Positions 11,797 through 21,996 of a stretch of DNA of 64,000 nt are shown piece after piece. Numbering within the stretch: position 1 is the first letter of the stretch; each line of letters starts with the position of its first letter. This DNA is from Beta vulgaris subsp. vulgaris (lineage: Eukaryota; Streptophyta; Magnoliopsida; Caryophyllales; Amaranthaceae), in the NCBI RefSeq assembly GCF_026745355.1, contig NC_079203.1, positions 44,806,081-44,870,080 of the forward strand, in the 5' to 3' direction. The notes beneath the pieces are model-generated. The model saw only the letters and a list, made by a program, of their open reading frames with translations, did no database searches and was not told where the DNA came from. A program made the position numbers and the translations under genes.

Positions 11797-13171
11797 AAGA
11801 AAAATACTGGAACATTCAAGAGATTCCAGGCTTCCAGCACAATACCATGCTTGCTTGTTCAAAGAAAACATTTTTCCCATAGGAAAAAGAGCATAAAAGT
11901 GTAACAAAAAAGATGGGCAATTGTACAAAAACAATAATGCATGTTCAAAGAAAACATTTTTTTAATAAAAACAGCGCAAAGCAAGCAAAGAAAAAGAAAT
12001 AAAATAGAGAAAGTATCCTTTTAAAATTTTGGAAAATCTCTTTTATTTTCTCCTTAGGTGTCACACCGAAACATGATATGTATTGGCTAGTATTTTCACT
12101 CTAAAATACGGGTTAATTTTACATTAAGTAAAATTGGAAGTACATCCTAACGGTAGTACAACCGGACATAAAACAAAGCAAATTGAAGCTAGAGGAGCTT
12201 CTTTACGTACATATTCTAAGAAACAAAGGTAATGTATTACATATTCAGACCGAATTAAATTTAGCAAGAACAATGATAGGATGAATTAGGGACAATGTCT
12301 TGTTGAAGGAGACACGATATGAACGGAAACCTATTGAGAGACAACACCCATACAATCTTCAGAAATAGGTTGCCACAGTTCCCAAGACCCTTGAACAGAA
12401 ACGGCTTCCTGTGATCTTACTGATTGAAGTAACAAAGAAGCTACGACCATTGGTAACTTCTGACCCTGCTTCGAGGGTAACCAGAGTTTAGGCTCACGAG
12501 ACTGAAACTCTAAAAGGATGGAGGTCGAAACTTGTCCCAAATTAAATTGGGGGGCCTCCCACAAGATATTAACACTCTAACTTGAATGTGCTATTGATTG
12601 AAAGTTTGGATCTCAAATCAAGGTTAGCACATGACCAAACCAACCCAAAGTATGATGCTAGCATGGTCCAATAATGTACATCACAAGCCAAAATAACTGC
12701 ACAGTACCATGCTTGTTACGTCATGAGAAATACTTGGTAACCAACTGGTGGAGTCCAAAAGAGACTCCAACACCCAAAAAAACACAATGGTACCATTATA
12801 ACCTAGCATTGGTATCAAATTGTTATCAGGACTGGTACCAAGCAAACCTTACTTTGGTATCAATATTTTCGGACAATGGTACCATTATAACCTAGCATTG
12901 GTACCAAGCAAACCCTTGCCACACTCGCGTGAAATCTTCCAACACATAAAATGACCAAACTGCCCCCGTTTGAGTCCACCAAGAGACTCAAACGGTTGGA
13001 CGCCTAGCCAAGCTCGTCACGAGCTTACCCTTGAACTTAGAGGCACACCATGAGACAATTGTGTCAAAAAACTAATGCCTTACATTGCCCATAATGCGTC
13101 ATGTCTAGCCTATATAAAGCAAGGTCTACCGTCTAATGTCTTATATATTCTATTTTGCATCTCAATTACTC
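11797..13171. other. Intergenic DNA with a possible exon relic and a short direct repeat
   Basis: No complete gene. On the minus strand, 12331-12564 is an open frame of ordinary amino-acid composition (for example LWLPSKQGQKLP) followed by what could be a 3' UTR. I cannot assign it, and it may be a decayed last exon or chance. A roughly 34-bp direct repeat containing AATGGTACCATTATAACC occurs at about 12786-12819 and 12868-12903. Confidence 0.35.
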
Positions 13172-13174
13172 TTA

Positions 13175-13370
13175 GGGCCTGTTCTCCCCAACTTATTTTC
13201 AGTTCAGTTCAGTTCAGTTCAGCTCTCTTCAGTTCAGTTCAGTTCAGCTCTCTTCAGTTCAGATCAGTTCAGTTCAGTTCAGTTCAGTTCAGCTCCATTC
13301 TTTTATAACCATTTTGTTAAATAATTATTATGATTATTATTATTATTATTTAAATATATATCATTACTAT

Positions 13371-13414
<44 letters not shown>

Positions 13415-14095
13415 GTTGTTGTTGTTGTTGTTGTTGTTTCTATATATTATTTTTTTTTATTATAGATTTACTCATTATTATTACTATTATTATTAGGAGG
13501 AACATGATTTAGGTCAAAGCACAAATAAACCCACTTTTTTTAGCCCATAAACCAATCAAATCGCGTCAAGACGGTTTATGATGCACTTTTTGCGGTCCAA
13601 CCCAATCATTATTTTTATTACTAAATATTTTTATATTATTAAATCTAATTATTAAAATAGTAATATTAATTTACTTCTTAGATATTATTGTTATTATATA
13701 TCATCATCAAGTATTAATATATTAATACAAATAATATAAAATAATTATTATTAATTATCATTATTTATCATTAATTATTATTATTATTAATTTATGATTA
13801 TTAATATTATTTATTTATAACTATAATTTAAAAATATCCAAAATACTATTATTATTATTATTCATTATTATTACTTATCATTATAATTATGATTTAATAT
13901 TCATATTATTCTTGTTTAAAATATTATTTATATATTTATTACATTTAGTTTAATTTAATTCAATTCAATTCAATTCAGTTCAGTTCAGTTCAGTTCAGTT
14001 CAGCTCTGATAAGTTCAGTTCAGTTCAGTTCAGCTCTGATAAGTTCAGTTCAGTTCAGTTCAGTTCAGTTGTTTTATGCCGAAGAGAACAAGCCC
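13175..14095. mobile_element. Non-autonomous Harbinger-like element with TTCAG arrays (921 bp)
   Basis: The ends GGGCCTGTTCTCCCC and GGGCTTGTTCTCTTC (complement of the right end) are imperfect inverted repeats. TTA flanks both sides (13172-13174 and 14096-14098), the PIF/Harbinger duplication. Inside each end lies an array of TTCAG pentamers (about 13198-13292 and 13976-14070), and the core is very AT-rich with ATT and GTT microsatellites. There is no coding capacity. Open frames here read through the pentamers only. Confidence 0.82.
13376..13438. repeat. (ATT)n-(GTT)n microsatellite
   Basis: An uninterrupted ATT run passes directly into a GTT run within the AT-rich core of the 13175-14095 element. 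Confidence 0.85.
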
Positions 14096-14283
14096 TTAGT
14101 CCACCATCTTATGTCCTCCAACTTCAAATTAGGCCATTGAACTTACTATAGTGTTCTCATAAAGGGCAAAGAATGCTCCCAACGGAACAATTCAATTATA
14201 ATCCAAAAAAAAGAGAAAAATTTCCTCCTCATCTATCTGCACTATTGCAGATGCAATCCAGGTAATCCACACAACCAAAACCC

Positions 14284-14568
14284 TGTAACAGTTAAGCTAC
14301 TGTCACCATGTAATCAAGGTTTGAGGCAACTCAAACAATGAACTAACTAACAAGTTAAGGAATAGAGAAGAGAGAGAGAAAGAGAGAAAGAGATAAGGAG
14401 AGCAGAGAATAGGAGAGAAGTAGGAGTGTTTGATTAAATTTCTGAATGACCTCTCCAATGTACAGCTTAGGCTATTTATAGTTAAACTCAACTGATTCTC
14501 AACTAACTTTCTCGCCTAAAAAGCTGTTAAGTTTGTTATAACTACTTCTTAACAAACCTCCTATTACA
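14284..14568 (-). repeat. Gypsy 3' LTR
   Basis: 285-bp LTR with TG/CA ends (reads TGTAACAG to CTATTACA on the plus strand). The polypurine tract lies just inside it at 14569-14581 (complement AAGGAGGGTGGAA). Confidence 0.93.
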
Positions 14569-15306
14569 TTCCACCCTCCTTAAAACAAAACTTACATACA
14601 AGTTTTGATCAATCAATTCAATCTTGTCTATCTAAGAATGTTCAAAGATTTACAAAATGCTTAAGGAATTACAAAAGAGGGGAACCGTTTTTCAAATTCT
14701 TCTGCAAACTCCCATGTAGCTTCATCTGTAGACATTCCTTCCCACTGGACAAGATACTGCACTTGAGCAGTATTATGGCGTTTTTCAACCCTCCTATCAA
14801 GAAGTGCCACAGGTTGAACTATAGCAGATTCTGATTGGCCATGGAACCAGCTTGGAATATGAGCTACTGCAGGCAAAGCACCTCGAAATGCTTTTAGTTG
14901 AGAAACATGGAAAACTGGATGAACTGGAACATTAGCTGGTAGTTTAAGCTTATAAGCTACTTGTCCAACCCCCTCAATGATCTGAAAAGGACCAAAATAT
15001 CGAGAAGATAACTTCTCATTACGAGTTACCCTTAAAGACCTATGTCTATAAGGCTGCAACTTAAGCCAAACCCAATTACCAACTGCAAAACTTCTTTCAC
15101 TCCGATGTCTGTCAGCCTGATTCTTTTGTCTTTGCTGTGCTCTCTGAAGATGGAATTGTAACAGTTTGATCATAGCCTCCCTCTTCTGTAAGGACCTGTC
15201 CACAGCTTCTATATTTGTTTCTCCAGGAAGATAGGGTAAATGTACAGGTGGTGGCTGATTGTAAACCACCTCATAAGGGGTAGTCCTTGCTGAAGTATGA
15301 TAGTTA

Positions 15307-16666
15307 GGCTATGTTCAGTTCACCTTATTTTTGCTTATTTCAGATCTAATCAGATCAGATCAGATCAGATCAGATCAGATCAGAAAAAATAAGTTCAGAT
15401 CAGATCAGATCAGAAAAAATAAGTTCAGATCAGATCAGATCAGATCAGATCAGACCAGACCAGATCAGATCAGATCAGATCAGATCAGATCAGTTCAGAT
15501 CATATCATGCTTATATTTAAAAACTTATTATTATTAAATATCTTTCACTACATATTAATAAAAATTATAATAATTGAATATTAATAAAGTACTCATTGAG
15601 ACGAATCAAACAAGACCCCACATGACTATATTTTTTTCTTATATATTAAGAAAAAATCTAAAAGATTATCTCAATTGTGAATAGTGTCAAGATTCTAAGT
15701 GACAAAGATAAAAAATACAAAGGGAGATCCAGTATTATTATTTACTAGTACATTTGTTCAAAAGAATTATTATTGTTGTTGTTGTTGTTCTTATTAATTA
15801 TTAATATTGGTAATTATTATTAATCTTGTTGTTACCATTATAAATGTCATTGCTATTATTATATTAAGTTATTTTGTTGTTATTAAATAATAGAAAATTA
15901 AAAGCCACATGTTAAAACATAAGATTGACGCAAAAATAAGAAATATATAAAATATGATATCTCAAATTCATGACAACGAAACTACTAATTTCGGATTACA
16001 TTTCAAAATAAGCTAAGTGTGACATACAAATTAAATTTAGATTCGGTATACCTCTTCTTACCGAATTCCAAATCTCTCTAGCTATTTGAAGTTGCACGAT
16101 ATTTATTTATTTTGTGCTCAAGTCATAGTTGTTTGTATATCTTGTTCTATTTTATATGGAAAAAAAAGAGTTCAGTTTGCCGACTTCTCAAGTGTGAAAC
16201 TTTTTTTTAAGGGAAAGTGTGAAACATTGTATAAGGCTCTTATAAAATAATGACTTGAGTTATATAATTATTTTTAGTAATAATAATAATTATGATTGTT
16301 GTTCTAATAATAATGATAATAATAATAATTATTATTAATAATAAAAGTTGTATAAAAGTTGTAATAGAAATAAAGATAATAATAGTAACACTATAAAGAA
16401 GATCTTATAATGTATTGCATAATAATGATTTACAAAGTAATAATATAATAGTAATAATATATTTTATAAAAGATAAGATCTTGTTGAAAAAATAAGTTCA
16501 GATCAGATCAGATCAGATCAGATCAGATCAGATCAGATCATCAGATCAGATCAGATCAGATCAGATCAGAAAAAATAAGTTCAGATCAGATCAGATCAGA
16601 AAAAATAAGTTCAGATCAGATCAGATAAGTTCAGATCAGAAAATTTCAGGTGAACTGAACATAGCC
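15307..16666. mobile_element. Non-autonomous Harbinger-like element with GATCA arrays (1360 bp)
   Basis: Perfect 19-bp inverted ends (GGCTATGTTCAGTTCACCT), with TTA on both sides (15304-15306 and 16667-16669), mark a PIF/Harbinger-type insertion. Near each end are long arrays of the pentamer GATCA (about 15343-15497 and 16498-16627) broken by AAAAAATAAGTT spacers. The core is AT-rich and non-coding. It sits inside the integrase coding region of the Gypsy element, and removing it with one TTA leaves the reading frame continuous. Confidence 0.9.
15530..15726. repeat. Partial Stowaway-like segment inside the GATCA element
   Basis: The complement of this segment closely follows the MITE at 59-317, including TTGACACTATTCA-like, GTGGGGTCTTGTTTGATTCG and the terminal CTCCCT motif (15721-15726). 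The opposite terminus of the MITE was not found. Left boundary is approximate. Confidence 0.65.
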
Positions 16667-19600
16667 TTAGTGTTGTACCACCATTCAGCTAGGGGAAGCC
16701 ATAAAGACCATTCCTGAGGAGTCTCTCCACACATACACCTTAGGAAGCTTTCGAAACATTTATTAGCAATCTCAGTCTGGCCATCAGTTTGCGGATGGTA
16801 GGCTGAGGACAACAGCAAGGAAGTACCCTGAATAGTAAAGAGGGCTTGCCAAAATTGGCTGATGAATATAGAGTCCCTGTCACTTACTATGGATCTGGGC
16901 CACCCATGTAGTCTGAAAACTGAATCCAAGTATAACTGAGCTACATCCGCTGCTGTATATGGATGCTTAAGTGCCATGAAATGTCCATATTTACTCAGTC
17001 TATCTACAACTACCATAATGACTTCTTTACCATGAGATTTAGGTAACCCTGTAATGAAATCCATGGATATATCAATCCAAACTTCCTGAGGAATGGGAAG
17101 AGGTTGTAATAACCCCGGAGAAGCAACACTTTCATGCTTATTAGCCTGGCACACTACACAAGTTCTCACAAAGTGAGTAACAAATTTGGTCATTCCCTTC
17201 CAATAGAAGAGAGCTTTGACCCTTTTTAATGTGGCATCTCTCCCTGAATGACCTCCTTGAGCAGAGGCATGTAACCACTGTAACAACTGAGTCTTGAGGC
17301 TGTCATCTGGTCCAACCACCAATTTATGCTTCTTTCTCAACAGGCCATCAACTAAAGAAAAGTCTGTAATCTGCATACCTTGCTGTAAATGAGTGACAAG
17401 TTGCTGGATATTTATATCCAAATCATAACTGGTTCGAAGCCAAGAGCTCAAGTTGGAATCTAATACTGTCAATGCAAGACAAAGAATCTCAGAGCCACTA
17501 ACTCTGGATAAAGCATCCGCCACCAAATTATCATAACCACTCTTATAGTGAATAACATAATCAAAACCCATGAGTTTGGATAACCAAAATTGCTGAAAAG
17601 GAGTTGAAATCTTCTGCTGAAGCAACCATTTAAGGCTCTTTTGATCTGTTCTGATGACAAATTGTTGTCCAGAGAGGTACTGCTCCCACTTCTGCACAGC
17701 AGTCACCACAGCCAACAATTCTTTTTCATATACAGATAATTTTTGCCACTTTGGGCCTAAGACTCTACTTAAGAAAGCCAAAGGGTGTCCTTGCTGCATC
17801 AATACTGCTCCAATTCCAGTTTTGGAAGCATCAGTCTCAATTTCAAATGGCACAGAAAAATTAGGCAAGGCCAACACAGGTGCTGTACTTAAAGCAGTTT
17901 TAAGTTTTGCAAAAGCTTCAGTAGCCTGATTGTTCCAGTGAAATTCCCCTTTTTTCAAAAGTTGATGAAGAGGCTTGCTAACCCAAGCATAATTCCTCAC
18001 AAACTTTCTATAATACCCTGCCAAGCCCAAAAAACTCCTCAAGTCTTTAACTGTCTGTGGAAGTGGCCAATTAACCACTGCTGTAATCTTTTGAGGATCT
18101 GTTTCAACACCCTTGCCCGAGATAAAATGCCCTAGCTACTCCACATTGTCCATGGCAAAAGAGCACTTACTCTCCTTAGCAAATAAAGTGTGCTCAGTCA
18201 TAAGAACAAAAACTTCTTCTAGATGTTGAAGATGGGCATCCAAAGTAGGACTATAAATTAAAATGTCATCAAAGAAAACCAAAACACATTTTCTTAACAA
18301 AGATTTGAAAATGTGATTCATCCAACTTTGAAATGATGCAGGAGCATTAGTTAAGCCAAATGGCATAACTAAAAACTCATAATGCCCATGATGTGTTTTA
18401 AAAGCAGTCTTATACACATCATCCTTATGCACCCTCAACTGATGATAACCAGCCCTAAGATCAATCTTACTAAAAACAGTAGACCCAGCAAGTTCATCAA
18501 TAAGCTCATCAACAACTGGGATAGGGAATTTATCCTTAATTGTTTTTCTATTCAAATCCCTATAGTCCACACACATTCTCCAAGAACCATCTTTTTTACC
18601 AACCAACACCACAAGAGAAGCAAAGGGACTATTGCTGTCCCTAATGATGCCCTGGTTCAACATTTCTTGCACTAAATTTTTAATAATATCCCTCTGTTTA
18701 AGAGGATATCTATAAGGCCTAATATTCACTGGGTTAGCTCCAAATTCCAGTGGTATTTTATGATCATATAAAGGCCTAGAAGGTGGCAATGCTATTGGTT
18801 CTTTAAAAATTATTGCATATTTACTCAGTAACTGAGCAATACCTGGAGGAAGTGGTTGTTGCTCCTGTTGCTCAGAAGAACAACTAAAGAAGGTGAAGTC
18901 CTGCTGTTTATCTTGCTGTGGAGGAATAAGTTGCAGGAGATAAAGCTGTACAGCATTAGCCAAGACATCACTAGCATTATGTCCTGCTGCTCTCACTTGT
19001 TTAGGAAGCATGCCTTTTAAAGATATATGATGCCCACCATGATCAAACTCCATTTGCAGCTTTTTAAAGTCCCATTTAATCAAACCCAAGTGACTAAGCC
19101 ACTGAATTCCCAGTACCATGTCACAGCTTCCTAAGGGTATAAGGAGTACATCAGATTGGAACTTTACTCCCTGCATAGTCCAAGAAAAATTCCTACAAAT
19201 GGACTGGCATGCTAGGTGGTTCCCATCTGCAACTGTAATGGCTTGTGGTGCTACTATTTCAATTTCCAACCCCAATGATTTTGCTACACCAACATCCAAG
19301 AAGTTATGTGTAGACCCTGAATCAATGAGAACATGTAGAGACTGTGACCCACACATCCCACTTACCCTCATAGTCTGGAAATGGTGATTGCCACTCAATG
19401 CATGCACAGAAATATGAGGTTCTACTCCAACATCAAACTCCATTGCACTCTCATCATTGCCATTAACCTCCATCAATTCCTCATCACAACCAGGAATCTC
19501 CACAAGAAACAATTGAGTTTGTTTAAGCTAACATTTATGACCCTTCTCATATGGTTGATCACAAAAATAACACAAACCCTTAAGCTGTTTTTCCCTTCTT

Positions 19601-20595
19601 TCAGCAGGTGTAAGAGTTATTTGTGGTCTGGTTTGAAAGTTATTTGATCTTTGGTATGTGTTTGGGGTAGGTAGTAAGGCAGGCAAATGTTTAGTAGTTG
19701 AATTTGCTTTAGGAATGGAAGGAAAAGAACGTTTGAAGGATGGTTTATTAGCTTCTAAATTTTCTTCCTATAATCTTGCATACTCCACAGCTCCAGAAAT
19801 TGTTGTAGGCTTAAAGGCTCGTAAAAATGGTTTAATGCTAGACTTCAATCCACCAATAAAACTATCCAAAAGATAGGCATCAGGCAGATAATGATTCTGT
19901 TGCAACATTATAGACCTCAAATTTTCAAACTCATCTATGTAAGACTCTATAGATCCATGCTGACTCAACTTATTAAATTTCTCAACCACATTAACACCTA
20001 CATCATCTCTGAATCTAGTAGTAAGATCCATGACAAATTCAGTCCAATCAACATTCCTCCTAGCAGCCAAATAACTTGCTACCCAATATTCTGCTTTATC
20101 AGTAACATTTAAGCATGCTAAATCCACTTTCTGATCTTCTTGGACTTTACACAAACTAAAATATTTGTTACACTTCTTTATCCACATTCTAACATTTGAC
20201 CCATCAAATTTTGGAAAGTCAAGTTTAGGTACATACCCATGAACCCTGTTAGAATTTGCTCCATTATCACCATTTCGATGCCTAGGTGATACTGAATTTC
20301 TTTTTGAGTTTCTTGAATCTTCTGCCTCCTTCAACTTATCACCCAGATCAGAAACCATCTTCATCATATTTTCTTGCAATTCCAGACTCTTTTGTGCTTG
20401 GATTTCAATTTGTTGCTCAAGTAATTTTAGTTGATCTTCCATGACTTGTACCCTTCTTGTAACTGCAGGAGCCAGCTTTCAAGAATTCAAAAAAAAAAAA
20501 AAAATGAATTTTCCACCCAGAATCTGATTCAACCCTTTTGTCGAATACTTGAGCTGCAAGTATTCAACAATGGCTCTAGTTTGCTCTGATACCAA

Positions 20596-20879
20596 TGTAA
20601 CAGTTAAGCTACTGTCACCATGTAATCAAGGTTTGAGCAACTCAAACAATGAACTAACTAACAAGTGAAGGAATAGAGAAGAGAGAGAGAAAGAGAGAAA
20701 GAGATAAGGAGAGTAGAGAATAGGAGAGAAGTAGGAGTGTTTGATTAAATTTCTGAATGACCTCTCCAATGTACAGCTTAGGCTATTTATAGTTAAACTC
20801 AACTGATTCTCAACTAACTTTCCCGCCTAAAAAGCTGTTAAGTTTGTTATAACTACTTCTTAACAAACCTCCTATTACA
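20596..20879 (-). repeat. Gypsy 5' LTR
   Basis: 284-bp LTR almost identical to the copy at 14284-14568. The primer-binding site is next to it at about 20583-20594 and is complementary to initiator methionine tRNA. Confidence 0.93.
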
Positions 20880-20884
20880 AACCC

Positions 20885-21638
20885 AAACTTTTATTTACTT
20901 TTAATTTGCTTAGTTTCATTACTCAAATTGATTAATTACTTGGAATTGTGATTTATTATTGATTTTCATTAATTTATATTACAAAAGATTAAAGCTTTAG
21001 GGATTTTTTTTGTTTAATCTGAAATTATTAGCCTTTGAGCTCAATTAATTGTCATATTGAGCCAAACAATGAGACGTTTGATGATTAAGATGATTTTCAA
21101 AGTCATATTGATTATTTTAATTAAACAGTTCAATTTGTGCAAGTTATGTAATTTTTAAGTTTCATGTGAGATTCCCCGTCAAAAAAAAAAAAAAAGTTTC
21201 ATGTGAGATTATTAGCTATTGAACTTAACTATATGAATGCAGATCCCCGAATTGGGAAGAAGCCATTGATTATTGAATTAAAATGAGAAGGATCAATTTG
21301 CGACTTTTTTGAACTGAATGTGCACATTTTTTTGAGTTCAAAGTGCATTTTTTTAAAAAACTGGAATTTTTTTGCAGGATAAAATGTTTAGCTTGGAGAA
21401 AATAGAAAGATGCACATTCACTTTTTAGAAGAAAAAGCACACTCAGTTTAGGATAAATGCAAAAATAATCGTCATGATTTTAAGAAAATTTCTCATTAGT
21501 AGTAGTAGACTAGTAGTAGCTGTTCTAAATATTCGGAACAAGTTAGAAAGGTCTAAGCTTTCCTACATCAGGTCTTACAGTTGTGTGCTCCAAGTTCAAC
21601 CACATACAAGAAATGGATGATATAGACAGGATCAGTGT
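20885..21638. other. Intergenic DNA with a micro retro-insertion
   Basis: AT-rich spacer without a gene. Its only notable feature is the 20-bp poly(A) insertion at 21174-21193, listed separately. Confidence 0.5.
21174..21193 (+). mobile_element. Extremely 5'-truncated LINE tail
   Basis: Seven bases (CCCCGTC) plus about 13 A residues are flanked by perfect 17-bp direct repeats AAGTTTCATGTGAGATT (21157-21173 and 21194-21210). The 3' end of LINE A reads TCCCTCAAAA, so this looks like a LINE insertion that aborted almost at once. Confidence 0.75.
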
Positions 21639-21912
21639 TAAATTTAGAAACAATACGAAACGGGCATGGGTGACCCGAACAAGGAGGAGGAGAGATTTGA
21701 TCCACTTTATAAACCCAAAATGGGTGACCCGAACAAGGAGGAGGAGAGATTTGATCCACTTTATAAACCCAAAATGGGTGACCCGAACAAGGAGGAGGAG
21801 AGATTTGATCCACTTTATAAACCCAAAATGTTAAATTTAGAAACAATACGAAACGGGCCAGGGTGACCCGAACAAGGAGGAGGAGATTTGATCCACTTTA
21901 TAAACCCAAAGG
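21639..21912 (+). repeat. 54-bp tandem repeat block
   Basis: Three head-to-tail 54-bp units begin at 21666, 21720 and 21774 and are nearly identical. A fourth diverged unit (about 21860-21911) is preceded by a second copy of a flanking segment (TTAAATTTAGAAACAATACG at 21640 and 21831). Each unit is 18 codons and stays open in frame (MGDPNKEEERFDPLYKPK), but no larger gene was found around it. Confidence 0.9.
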
Positions 21913-21996
21913 AGGTTCCATACTAAAACCAATTGGTGATAGTAGGAGTAACTCCTCTACCTTATAAAGTGTAACAATCTCTCATCTTTCTCCAAT

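Larger units (their letters stand above)
14661..20442 (-). pseudogene. Gypsy gag-pol polyprotein with chromodomain, interrupted
   Basis: One long gag-pol frame read from 20442 downwards. It contains a retrotransposon gag domain (FPKFDGSNVRMWI near the start), a CCHC-like knuckle (CYFCDQPYEKGHKC), an aspartic protease (LIDSGSTHNFLD), reverse transcriptase (LPIPVVDEL-like region, VMPFGLTNAPASFQ, catalytic FFDD), RNase H (ETDASKTGIGAVL), the H2-C2 zinc and DDE integrase (SMDFITGLP, SDRDSIF, TDGQTEIANKCFE), and a C-terminal chromodomain (VQYLVQWEGMSTDEATWE). Three in-frame TAG codons (19768-19770, 19528-19530, 18136-18138) and the 1360-bp insertion at 15307-16666 disable it. No frameshift was found: all pieces share one phase once the insertion and one TTA copy are discounted. 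The downstream piece is 14661-15303. Confidence 0.92.
14284..20879 (-). mobile_element. Ty3/Gypsy chromovirus-type LTR retrotransposon, nested
   Basis: Complete Gypsy element in minus orientation with two LTRs (14284-14568 and 20596-20879) and 5-bp duplications AACCC (14279-14283 and 20880-20884). Gag, protease, reverse transcriptase, RNase H, integrase and a C-terminal chromodomain lie in one frame. The LTRs differ by about three substitutions and one single-base indel, so the insertion is fairly recent. The primer-binding site next to the 5' LTR (complement of GCTCTGATACCA) fits initiator methionine tRNA. Short LTRs plus a chromodomain suggest a Reina-like chromovirus, which is inference. 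A 1360-bp DNA element interrupts the integrase region. Confidence 0.95.

Noticed and set aside
15343..16627. GATCA arrays as a CRISPR array or bacterial Dam-type signal
   Set aside because: Units are contiguous pentamers without unique spacers, inside a plant element with TIRs and TTA duplications.
17654..17929. 91-codon plus-strand open frame
   Set aside because: Antisense shadow of the Gypsy RNase H region.
21666..21834. Three 54-bp repeats as a CRISPR-like array
   Set aside because: Repeats are head to tail with no spacers.
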